Shown: positions 25,908 to 33,625 of the stretch, one piece after another | Layout: every line of letters starts with the position of its first letter | Position numbering within the stretch: position 1 is the stretch's first letter | Source of the DNA: Stappia sediminis | GTDB lineage: Bacteria; Pseudomonadota; Alphaproteobacteria; Rhizobiales; Stappiaceae | Reading direction: 5' to 3' | Assembly: GCF_009826895.1 (NCBI RefSeq) | Contig: NZ_WUMV01000007.1 | Location: forward strand, 186,001-250,000 | Length of the DNA stretch: 64,000 bases | Translations under genes and position numbers: made by a program | The notes under the pieces: model-generated | The model's input: the letters and a program-made list of their open reading frames with translations, nothing else | Database searches by the model: none | Told to the model about the DNA's origin: nothing

Positions 25908-26333
25908 TCAGTCACGCACTATAAGCACGGATTTATCGGTATGGCGCGTCACATGTTCGGCAGTCGGACCTATCAGATAATCGGTCATCTCCGGCCTGTG
26001 CGATGCCATGACGATGAGATCGCAACCGTTTTCGTCCGCGCATTCCATGATCGCCCGGAAAACCCGCCCCACGGCGACATGCTCATGCACCGTGATGCCG
26101 GAGATCTTGTCCTTGACGAAATCGTTCAGCGTGTCGGCCGCCTTGCGCACGGCCTTTTCCTCGAAATCGCTCGGGAAGTACTGGGAAACCATCGACGATC
26201 GTATGTCCTGAACCACGGTAATGACGTGCAATTCGGCTCCGAATGTTTCCGTGATCTTCAATGCAACCGGCAGAGCCTTCTTCCAGGAACTTTCGTGGTC
26301 GAGATCGACCGGCAAGAGTACGGCCTTGTACAT
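25908..26333 (-). CDS. Universal stress protein (TRAP-associated, TeaD-like)
   Basis: 141 residues of the UspA fold: MYKAVLLPVDLDHESSWKKALPVA at the start, and VMASHRPEMTDYLIGPTAEHVTRHTDKSVLIVRD at the end, where G-x-T-x-x-H-x-x-x-x-x-x-S-V is a nucleotide-binding variant of the usual G-2x-G-9x-G-S/T. It begins 13 bases after the TRAP permease gene. In Halomonas the USP TeaD is coupled to a TRAP transporter and affects uptake; a similar role is likely here. Confidence 0.88.
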   Translation of the reverse strand: MYKAVLLPVDLDHESSWKKALPVALKITETFGAELHVITVVQDIRSSMVSQYFPSDFEEKAVRKAADTLNDFVKDKISGITVHEHVAVGRVFRAIMECADENGCDLIVMASHRPEMTDYLIGPTAEHVTRHTDKSVLIVRD

Positions 26334-26346
26334 TTCGCCTTCCCCC

Positions 26347-29124
26347 TCATGCGGCCTGTTGTTCGGACTTTGCGGGCTCGGTACCATCTTCCGCCCGCCG
26401 CCTCTGCAGCCAGGCGACCGCGCCGAGCAGCAGGAGCGCCGGCAGGTACATCCAGTATTTCGACGGCGTTTCGACCGGCGAAAGAACGCGGATGATCTCC
26501 TGATCCCAGTCGAGGCCGACCTCGGCGGCAGGAGAATCGAATGCAACGTCGTCGATGATCGTCTTGCCGTCGCGATCGACAAGCGTCAGTCCCGCTGCCT
26601 CCAGGCGTTCGGCGCCCGTCGCCGCTTCCGGAAGATCGAGGAGAACCACCCATTCGCGCTTTTCGCCCACGGCATCGGTGCCGGAAATGCGAAGCCTGAG
26701 CGGCTCGCCGGCAGGCACGCTCCCTGCCGCGTCGGCGATCTGGGCCGGCGGCGTTTCGGCATAGGGCGGATAGACCATGTCCATCCAGAAGCCCGGCCTG
26801 AAGAACGTGAAGGCGAGGATGAGGAGCACCAGCGATTCCCAGATCCTGTTTTTCGTCAGGAACCAGCCTTGCGTCGCCGCCGAGAAGAGCAGCATCGCCA
26901 CCGTCGCCACGATGAAGATGAAAATGCCGTGGATCCAATCGACGTCCATCAGGAGAAGGTCGGTGTTGAAGATGAACAGGAACGGCAGCGCGGCCGTCCT
27001 CAGCGAATAGAAGAAGGCCACGACGCCGGTGCGGATCGGATCTCCTCCCGAAACGGCGGCCGCAGCGAAGGATGCAAGCCCGACCGGAGGCGTCACATCC
27101 GCCATGATGCCGAAGTAGAAGACGAAGAGATGCACTGCGATCAGCGGCACGATCAATCCGTTCTCCTGGCCAAGCGTCACGATCACCGGAGCAAGCAGCG
27201 CCGAGACGACGATGTAGTTCGCCGTCGTCGGCAGGCCCATGCCGAGGATGAGCGACAGGATCGCGGTCAGGAACAGGATCGCCAGCAGATTGCCGCCCGA
27301 AAGCACCTCGACGACATCGGCAAGCGCCGAACCGACACCCGTCTGGGAAACCGCGCCGACGATGATGCCGGCGGTCGCCGTCGCGATGCCGATGCCGATC
27401 ATGTTGCGCGCACCTGCGATCAAGCCGTCGATAAGTTCGCGGATCCCGCGCGTGAATTCGGCGCCCATTTCGCCCTCTTTGCGGAAGATCGCGAAAAGCG
27501 GGCGCTGCGTGACGAGAATGAACATCATGAAAGCCGTCGCCCAGAAGGCAGAAAGCCCCGGCGACAGTCGGTCGACCATCAGCGCCCAGATCAGCACGAT
27601 CACCGGCAGGATGAAGTGCAGGCCGGATTTGATGGTCGGTCCGGGCAGGGGAAGATGCGTCACCGGCTCGTTCGGATCGTCCATCTTCGGTTCGGGATAG
27701 CGCGAGCCGAAGGCCACGAGCCCTACGTAAACCGCCGTCAGCAGGGCGAATACGATATAGGGTGCGGAACCGCCGAAAGCGGGCCGGATCCAGCCCATCC
27801 CGTAATAGACGATCATGGAAAGCACGCAAACGACGAGAACGCCGAAGACGAAGCCTACGATGCGGCGCATCCAAGGGCCGGGCTCGTAGGAGCGCGGCAG
27901 CCCCTCCATGCCCGCCTTGCAGGCTTCCAGATGGACGATATAGACGAGCGCGATGTAGGAGATCACCGCCGGCAGGAAGGCGTGTTTCACCACGTCGAAA
28001 TAGGGAATGCCCACGTATTCGACCATGAGGAAGGCGGCGGCGCCCATCACCGGCGGCATGATTTGGCCGTTGACCGATGACGCGACTTCCACCGCACCCG
28101 CCTTTTCGGCGCTGAAGCCTACTTTCTTCATGAGCGGAATGGTGAAGGTGCCCGTCGTCACCACGTTGGCGATCGAAGAGCCGGAGATCAGGCCCGTCAT
28201 GGCCGAGGATACGACAGCCGCTTTCGCCGGTCCGCCGCGCAGGTGCCCCATCAGCGAGAAGGCAACCTGGATGAAATAGTTGCCTGCCCCCGCCTTGTCG
28301 AGCAGCGCCCCGAAAAGCACGAACAGGAAGACGAAGGACGTGGACACGCCGAGCGCGATGCCGAAGACGCCTTCGGTCGTCAGCCAATGGTGGTTGATGA
28401 TCTCGCGCAGGTTGTTGCCCTTGTGCGCGATAATTTCCGGCATGTAGGGGCCGAGCACCGTGTAGACTAGGAAGAAGCCTGCGACCAGCACGAGCGCGGG
28501 GCCGAGCGTGCGGCGCGTCGCCTCCAGAAGCAGGAGAAGGCCCGCGATACCCGCGACGTAATCCTGGAAGATCGGCTGCCCGACACGGTCGGCAAGCTCC
28601 GTGTAGTAGATGAAGAGATAGGCCGAACAATAGCCTCCGGCGACGGCCAGCAGCCATTCCTGGATCGAAACCTTGTCGTTTTGCGCGGGCAACAGCACGG
28701 CAATGGCGATCAGCCCCGCGATCAGCAAGATTACCCAGGTTGGAAAGGCGATTTCGTCAGCCGAGATCGCAAAGAGAATGCCGATGAACACCGGCACGAA
28801 CACGCCGAGGCCGAGCTGGAATTTCGTACGTGCGGCCGGAAACGCCAGGAAGGCGAGCACCACGGCGAAAGCGAGATGGATGGAGCGCGCCTCGGTGTCG
28901 TTGAAAATGCCGAAGCCGACCGTGAACGGAATTGGCGAAGCGAACCAGAGCTGGAACAGCGACCATAAAAGGGCGATGCCGGCGATAAGCCTGCCGACGA
29001 ACCCGCCGGCGGAACGAGAACCGGTGTCGCTGGCCGCGACCATCTCGTCGATTTCGGCCTGGCTCAAGCCGCTTGTATCCCGGTCAGGTGAAATCCGGTC
29101 TTGCGCTTGTTCCCTTTCGCTCAT
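26347..29124 (-). CDS. TRAP transporter fused permease (4TM + 12TM)
   Basis: 925 residues. An N-terminal small-permease (DctQ-like) part of about four membrane segments is fused to a DctM-like large permease of about 12-13 segments. The family features SGSSIANVVTTGTFTIPLMKKVGFSAEKAGAVEVASSVNGQIMPPVMGAAAFLM and LGMGLPTTANYIV are visible. The last 130 residues are a periplasmic or cytoplasmic domain plus one final membrane helix (WMYLPALLLLGAVAWLQRR). This is the TAXI-type fused TRAP permease (TIGR02123), a sodium- or proton-driven carboxylate importer. The receptor gene lies upstream. Confidence 0.95.
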   Translation of the reverse strand: MSEREQAQDRISPDRDTSGLSQAEIDEMVAASDTGSRSAGGFVGRLIAGIALLWSLFQLWFASPIPFTVGFGIFNDTEARSIHLAFAVVLAFLAFPAARTKFQLGLGVFVPVFIGILFAISADEIAFPTWVILLIAGLIAIAVLLPAQNDKVSIQEWLLAVAGGYCSAYLFIYYTELADRVGQPIFQDYVAGIAGLLLLLEATRRTLGPALVLVAGFFLVYTVLGPYMPEIIAHKGNNLREIINHHWLTTEGVFGIALGVSTSFVFLFVLFGALLDKAGAGNYFIQVAFSLMGHLRGGPAKAAVVSSAMTGLISGSSIANVVTTGTFTIPLMKKVGFSAEKAGAVEVASSVNGQIMPPVMGAAAFLMVEYVGIPYFDVVKHAFLPAVISYIALVYIVHLEACKAGMEGLPRSYEPGPWMRRIVGFVFGVLVVCVLSMIVYYGMGWIRPAFGGSAPYIVFALLTAVYVGLVAFGSRYPEPKMDDPNEPVTHLPLPGPTIKSGLHFILPVIVLIWALMVDRLSPGLSAFWATAFMMFILVTQRPLFAIFRKEGEMGAEFTRGIRELIDGLIAGARNMIGIGIATATAGIIVGAVSQTGVGSALADVVEVLSGGNLLAILFLTAILSLILGMGLPTTANYIVVSALLAPVIVTLGQENGLIVPLIAVHLFVFYFGIMADVTPPVGLASFAAAAVSGGDPIRTGVVAFFYSLRTAALPFLFIFNTDLLLMDVDWIHGIFIFIVATVAMLLFSAATQGWFLTKNRIWESLVLLILAFTFFRPGFWMDMVYPPYAETPPAQIADAAGSVPAGEPLRLRISGTDAVGEKREWVVLLDLPEAATGAERLEAAGLTLVDRDGKTIIDDVAFDSPAAEVGLDWDQEIIRVLSPVETPSKYWMYLPALLLLGAVAWLQRRRAEDGTEPAKSEQQAA

Positions 29125-30196
29125 CGACCTGCCCCCTCCTGCGTCGCCCGTTTGGCCGGGCCTGGCAATCTTTAAGAGAATTCAAGGGTTCACGACGCCC
29201 CGGCCACGATGGCCGGGGCGGGGGTGGAGGGGAAGGTGAGGGCCAGCCGCCTTCCTTTTTGTAGCGCTCCCCCCCCGGGTGAAGCGGGGGGGGAAGCCCG
29301 CCCGTAATCATCTCTTCCTCTGTCAGGTTCTCGAAGGCCGGATGCAGCTTCTTGAAGCGGTCGAAATTGTCGAAAACCGCCTTCACGACCTGGTAGATCA
29401 CCTCTTCGGGGACATCTTCGGAGGAGACGAAGGTCGCCTTCACGCCGAAGGTTTCGACATCCTCGTCCGTACCCTTGTACATGCCGCCCGGAATTGTCGC
29501 CTTGGCGTAATAGGGGTTCTCCGAGACGAGCTTGTCGACTTCCGGACCCGTCACCGGGATAAGTTTGGCATCCGTCGTCGTTGTGGCTTCCTGGATCGAG
29601 CCCGCCGGATGGCCGACGGTGTAGATCATCGCGTCGATCTTGTTGTCGGCAAGGGCGCTTGCCTGTTCGGCGGCCTTCAGCTCCGAAGCGAGGGCGAAGT
29701 CGTCGAGAGTCCAGCCTTTTGCGTTCATCAGCACTTCCATGGTGCCGCGCTGGCCGGAACCCGGGTTGCCGATGTTGACCCGCTTGCCCTTCAGGTCGTC
29801 GAAGGTCTCGATGCCGGAATCGGCGCGCGCGACGACGGTGAACGGCTCGCCATGAACGGAAAACACCGCGCGCAGCTTGTCGAACTTGTCGCCTTCGAAT
29901 TTCGAAGTGCCGTTATAGGCGTGATATTGCCAGTCGGACTGGGCGACGCCCATCTGGCGGTCGCCATTCTTGATTGCGTTGATGTTGTCGATCGAGCCCC
30001 CGGTCGAAGGCGCGGTGCACTTGATGTTGTGCTCCGCCGAGCCGCGGTTCACGAGCTTGCAGATCGACTGGCCGACGACGTAGTAGACGCCCGTCTGGCC
30101 GCCAGTGCCGATCGTGATGAAAGTTTCCTGTGCCATGGCCGACTGTGTGCCAAGGGCGACCACGGCTCCGGCAAGAATACGCGTCAGTGTGTTCAT
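29084..30196 (-). CDS. TAXI-family TRAP transporter solute receptor, C-terminus abnormal
   Basis: Signal peptide (MNTLTRILAGAVVALGTQSAMA), then the TAXI receptor fold: TIGTGGQTGVYYVVGQSICKLVN, CTAPSTGGSIDNINAIKNGDRQMGVAQSDWQY, KRVNIGNPGSGQRGTMEVLM. It should bind a carboxylate in the periplasm for the fused permease. ATG at 30196 with GGAGG 6 bases before. The family normally stops soon after a motif like LHPGAERYYKEAGW. Here LHPGGERYKKEGGW is reached at about 29243, but no stop follows: the frame runs on as a proline-rich stretch through a perfect hairpin (29197-29219) into the start of the permease gene. Runs of eight C (29269-29276) and eight G (29286-29293) mark the same spot. The last about 50 residues are probably not real. 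Confidence 0.8.
   Translation of the reverse strand: MNTLTRILAGAVVALGTQSAMAQETFITIGTGGQTGVYYVVGQSICKLVNRGSAEHNIKCTAPSTGGSIDNINAIKNGDRQMGVAQSDWQYHAYNGTSKFEGDKFDKLRAVFSVHGEPFTVVARADSGIETFDDLKGKRVNIGNPGSGQRGTMEVLMNAKGWTLDDFALASELKAAEQASALADNKIDAMIYTVGHPAGSIQEATTTTDAKLIPVTGPEVDKLVSENPYYAKATIPGGMYKGTDEDVETFGVKATFVSSEDVPEEVIYQVVKAVFDNFDRFKKLHPAFENLTEEEMITGGLPPPLHPGGERYKKEGGWPSPSPPPPPRPSWPGRREPLNSLKDCQARPNGRRRRGQVDERKGTSARPDFT
29197..29219. terminator. Stem-loop between TAXI receptor and TRAP permease genes
   Basis: A perfect 9-bp stem (gccccggcc / ggccggggc) with a 5-base loop and no T-run. Hairpins here commonly stabilise the upstream, highly expressed receptor mRNA or partly stop transcription. 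Its presence suggests that this stretch is normally intergenic. Confidence 0.55.
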
Positions 30197-30559
30197 CACC
30201 GACCTCCCTTTTATCGTTGCAAACAGGCTTCAGCTTAGGGCCAAGACGCAAGTTACGCAACGAAATGAGATTTTCGAAAAGACTGGCAATGGCAAAACCC
30301 TACGGAATATAACCGCCATCGGCTTGCAGCTTTAAGCATGCATCTTCGCGGCAATTGCCCGCAAAGCGCAGCCGACGGCGGAATGTCGGCATGAATTTTC
30401 CGATTTGATTCAATTTCCGAGATTTTTGAATAAATTACGCATGCCGGACCATCCCCGTCCGCGTCCGTTCGTCCCTTCGATCTTCGGTCGGGGCCTGGCG
30501 GCGCTTGCCAACTTCCGCGACACCTGCCAATGAACTTTATGAATCCAAAAGGGTCTCGG
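30197..30559. other. Divergent region between TAXI receptor and MmgE/PrpD genes
   Basis: 363 bases, AT-richer in the middle (30390-30440). It contains an imperfect dyad attcaa-N14-ttgaat near 30408-30433 that could be an operator. Both neighbouring genes point away, so their promoters must lie here. No gene is visible. Confidence 0.45.
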
Positions 30560-31903
30560 ATGAATTGCATGGCGGACGGCATCACCGCGCAACTGGCGGC
30601 CTTCATTTGCTCCTTCGATGGCGGACGGCTTTCGCCGGACCAGATCGTGACGGCCAAATCCTGCATTCTCGACTGGAGCGCGGTCGCGCTTGCCGGGCGT
30701 GACGAGCCGGTCAGCCGGATTTTGCGTGAAATGACGTCTTCGGAAGGCGGCACCGCCGAGGCCACGGTCATCGGCCTTGCAGGCCGGCTGCCTGCCCGCG
30801 CCGCCGCGCTCTCCAACGGCACGACCTCCCATGCGCTCGACTATGACGATACCCATTTCGATCACATCGGCCATTCGACTGTGGGCGTCTTTCCCGCAGC
30901 GCTGGCCCTCGGCGAGGCGCTTGGATGCGACGGGAAGGCCGTGCTCGACGCCTTCGTGATCGGGCTGGAGGTCGCTTGCCGGGTCGGCAGGTATCTGGGC
31001 AATGCGCATTATCGCACTGGCTTTCACCAGACGGCGACCGCCGGCGCCTTCGGCGCGGCGGCGGCCAGCGCGCGCCTGCTTCGCCTCGATGACGAGCGCT
31101 GCTGTCATGCGATCGGACTTGTCTCGACCCGTGCGTCGGGCCTGAAATCGCAGTTCGGCACCATGGGAAAGCCCTTTCACGCCGGCCTTGCCGCGTCGAA
31201 CGGCGTCGAGGCGGCAAAGCTCGCCGCGCTCGGCTTCGCCTCCAATCCGCAAGGGTTGGAATGCCTGCAGGGCTTTGCCGAAACCCACGCCGGCGAAGGC
31301 GACGCGCAGGCAGCGTTCGAAGGGCTGGGCGAGGCATTCCGTTTCGATCGCGTGCAGTTCAAGCATCATGCCTGCTGCCATGGCACCCACGCGCCGATCG
31401 ATGCGTTAAAAGCCTTGCGCGCGGAGATCGGTCCGCACGTCTCAAATGCGCGTTCCGTCACCCTGCGCGTTCATCCGCAATGGCTCAGGGTCTGCAACAT
31501 CCTCTCTCCCGCCACAGGCCTTGAGGCGAAATTCAGTTTCCGCCTGACGGGCGCCATGGCGCTTGCCGGCCGCGACACGGCGGCGCTGGACACATTTTCC
31601 GACGCCATCTGCACGGATCCCGAACTTGCGGGCCTGCGCGAGCGGGTGAAGGTCGAAACGGATGACCGGCTTGGCAGCATTGAGGCCGTCGCCATTGTCG
31701 AGATGCCGGATGGCAGCCGGATCGAGCATCACTGCGATCTGGCCGAGCCGATCGATGCTGCGGTCACGCGTGCGCGGCTGGTGGAGAAGGCGCAGGCCCT
31801 GATCGGGCGCCCGGCGACCGCGACGCTTCTTGAAACGGTCGATACGCTCGATACAGGGGATGGTTTCGCGCTGCCGGGAGTGCTCTCCTCCCTGGCCGCC
31901 TGA
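30560..31903 (+). CDS. MmgE/PrpD family protein
   Basis: About 447 residues of the MmgE/PrpD fold (2-methylcitrate dehydratase and related hydro-lyases): ALSNGTTSHALDYDDTHFDHIGHSTVGVFPAALALGE, HYRTGFHQTATAGAFGAAAASARLL, GLKSQFGTMGKPFHAGLAASNGVEAA and KHHACCHGTHAPIDALKAL. The family includes cis-aconitate decarboxylase and PrpD, but most members are uncharacterised and the substrate cannot be told. No prpB or prpC gene is near, so methylcitrate is unlikely. It is divergent from the TRAP genes and may work on the imported compound (inference). The start is uncertain: ATG at 30560 is chosen; 30530, 30539 and 30569 are in frame. Confidence 0.8.
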   Translation: MNCMADGITAQLAAFICSFDGGRLSPDQIVTAKSCILDWSAVALAGRDEPVSRILREMTSSEGGTAEATVIGLAGRLPARAAALSNGTTSHALDYDDTHFDHIGHSTVGVFPAALALGEALGCDGKAVLDAFVIGLEVACRVGRYLGNAHYRTGFHQTATAGAFGAAAASARLLRLDDERCCHAIGLVSTRASGLKSQFGTMGKPFHAGLAASNGVEAAKLAALGFASNPQGLECLQGFAETHAGEGDAQAAFEGLGEAFRFDRVQFKHHACCHGTHAPIDALKALRAEIGPHVSNARSVTLRVHPQWLRVCNILSPATGLEAKFSFRLTGAMALAGRDTAALDTFSDAICTDPELAGLRERVKVETDDRLGSIEAVAIVEMPDGSRIEHHCDLAEPIDAAVTRARLVEKAQALIGRPATATLLETVDTLDTGDGFALPGVLSSLAA

Positions 31904-31910
31904 GGCCGCC

Positions 31911-32405
31911 TTATGAGCCGTCCGCTTCGTGACACTTTTTCTCGGCCGGCGAAAACTCCGGCTTGATGTCGACAAGCGCTGTTCCGTCGACGCAGTCGAG
32001 ACCGCGCACCTTCAGGAAGCGCCCCTCGACGGCCTCAAGCTTGACGATCGCGGCGGCGATCGGGTTCGGCCGCACCGGTGAGCGCAATCCGAACGTGCCC
32101 ACGAACCTGTCCTTGCGGCGCGGGCGCTGGAGCACGAGATCGCGGCGCGCAAGGCCCATCCAGTAGAGCACCAGCAGGCGCTCGCGGCCTTCGACGCCTT
32201 CAAGCGCCTCCTGCCAGCGCGGGTCGACTTCTATGGTGCAGAGCGGACCGTCGATTTCACCCCGATGCGGACAGTCTTTCCTGCTCGCCCAGGGCGTGCT
32301 TATACGGCCAATGAAATAGATCCCGGCATCGAAATCCGCGGGCAGCTCGGTGGTGATTTCTCCCGGGCGGATATCGTCGTCTTCGGCGGTTTTTGTGTCG
32401 GACAT
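31911..32405 (-). CDS. trmO: tRNA (N6-threonylcarbamoyladenosine37-N6)-methyltransferase TrmO
   Basis: 164 residues of the TrmO/TsaA (YaeB) family: FIGRISTPWASRKDCPHRGEIDGPLC at the start, LLVLYWMGLARRDLVLQ, FGLRSPVRPNPIAAAIVKL and DCVDGTALVDIKPEF. The family methylates t6A37 in tRNA-Thr with S-adenosylmethionine. The protein is shorter than E. coli TrmO (235 residues) and lacks the C-terminal extension, as is common in rhizobial members. It is convergent with the MmgE/PrpD gene with an 7-base gap. Confidence 0.85.
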   Translation of the reverse strand: MSDTKTAEDDDIRPGEITTELPADFDAGIYFIGRISTPWASRKDCPHRGEIDGPLCTIEVDPRWQEALEGVEGRERLLVLYWMGLARRDLVLQRPRRKDRFVGTFGLRSPVRPNPIAAAIVKLEAVEGRFLKVRGLDCVDGTALVDIKPEFSPAEKKCHEADGS

Positions 32406-32510
32406 ATCGGCTCAAGGCGCTCCGGCGTTGCGGTTGACGGATTGTCGCTCAACAGCCGGGATCAGGGCAACGCGTCATATCATCTCGACGCAGGAATACC
32501 ACCCGCGCAA

Positions 32511-33413
32511 TCAACCGACGGCGAAGACGACATCGGCTTCCGGGCGGTAGACGCGGTTGCGGCCGGCTTTCTTCGCCTGGTAAAGGGCCGCATCCGCTCG
32601 TTTCAGGAGGTCGGTGAGCGAAGCCTCGGAGCTTGCGGAAATTTCCGCCACCCCGAGGCTTGCGGTGAAGCGGATCGTATCGCCGTCAACCGAGACCGTC
32701 GCGCCCGAGATCTCGAAACGCAGGCATTCGGCGATCCTGAGCGCGTCGGCCTCCCGGTATCCGGGAAGAAGTATGGCGAATTCCTCGCCGCCCAGCCGCC
32801 CAACGATTTGCGACTTCCTGGAAATATACTCGCCCACCGCCTTGATCACGGCGTCACCCGCCATATGGCCGTAGGTATCGTTGATGCGCTTGAAGTGGTC
32901 GATGTCCAGCATGATGGCGCTCACCGGCGTTTCAGTCAGCGCATCGCCGATCGACCGTTCGGCCGCATCGAAGAAGGCTCGCCGGTTCAAAAGCCCTGTC
33001 AGCTCGTCGCATGTGGCAAGCCTGACCAGTTCCCTGTGCATGTTGGAAAGCCGTTCCGCGGCCCTTAGCCGCGCGAACAGTTCCTCCGGCACGGGCGGCT
33101 TTATGATGAAGTCGTCCGCGCCGCAGTCGAGCGCCTCTATCACCTTGGAGGCTTCGATGCCCGACGACATGGCGATGATATAAAGAAGCCGCCCTTCCTG
33201 GGCGATCAGCCTGCATTCCCAGCAAAGCTCCGTACCGGAAATTCCGTCGGTTTCGAAACTGGTGAGAACGACGTCGACCGAAGGCGTATCCTGGATGAAG
33301 CGAAGCGCACGCGCACCGTTTTCGAAGGCTTCGACGCGGTGCCCGCGGCCTTCGAGCATACGTGTGATTATTCTGCGGCCGATCGAACTCGGCTCGACGA
33401 GGACAATGTGCAT
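32511..33413 (-). CDS. GGDEF protein with degenerate receiver domain
   Basis: 300 residues: a receiver-like domain (1-120) and a GGDEF domain (about 135-295). The cyclase motif is GGEEF at 208-212, with IMLDIDHFKRINDTYGH for metal and GTP, so diguanylate cyclase activity is expected. The inhibitory site RxxD is RKSQ (199-202), so product inhibition should be absent. In the receiver, the acidic pair is EP (7-8) and the phosphorylated Asp is replaced by S52 (VVLTSFETDG), while K105 stays. The receiver should not be phosphorylated in the usual way. Start ATG at 33413; a TTG lies at 33425. Confidence 0.88.
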   Translation of the reverse strand: MHIVLVEPSSIGRRIITRMLEGRGHRVEAFENGARALRFIQDTPSVDVVLTSFETDGISGTELCWECRLIAQEGRLLYIIAMSSGIEASKVIEALDCGADDFIIKPPVPEELFARLRAAERLSNMHRELVRLATCDELTGLLNRRAFFDAAERSIGDALTETPVSAIMLDIDHFKRINDTYGHMAGDAVIKAVGEYISRKSQIVGRLGGEEFAILLPGYREADALRIAECLRFEISGATVSVDGDTIRFTASLGVAEISASSEASLTDLLKRADAALYQAKKAGRNRVYRPEADVVFAVG

Positions 33414-33580
33414 CGCGCTGACCAATCCGGAATTGGCACGAGGATAGGCCAGGATCGTTTAACGGAGAGTAATCGAGTTACGCAGCGACAATCGATGATT
33501 GCGATTTTGCGCCACGCTAAATTCGCCGAATGTCGACGGCAAATATTTCCGCAACGGCAGACTGCTTTCCATTCCGCTCT

Positions 33581-33594
33581 CGAAAGCGCTTTCG
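33581..33594. promoter_or_regulatory. Perfect 14-bp palindrome upstream of the GGDEF gene
   Basis: cgaaagcgctttcg is a perfect palindrome with central CG, 168 bases before the GGDEF gene and just past the end of spoVR. The form is that of LacI/GalR-family operators. A second short dyad (tcacat / atgtga) lies about 20 bases further on. A role in transcript ending is less likely, as there is no loop. Confidence 0.35.
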
Positions 33595-33625
33595 TGACAG
33601 GAAGTCACATCGCGATAAATGTGAT

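Noticed and set aside
26221-28080. A 619-codon plus-strand frame opposite the TRAP permease
   Set aside because: Highly charged, low-complexity translation (Arg/Asp/His) typical of the reverse reading of a hydrophobic protein.
26258-28657. A 799-codon minus-strand frame in another phase of the TRAP permease
   Set aside because: Same-strand shadow; Arg-rich translation and no start site, while the overlapping frame shows a complete permease.
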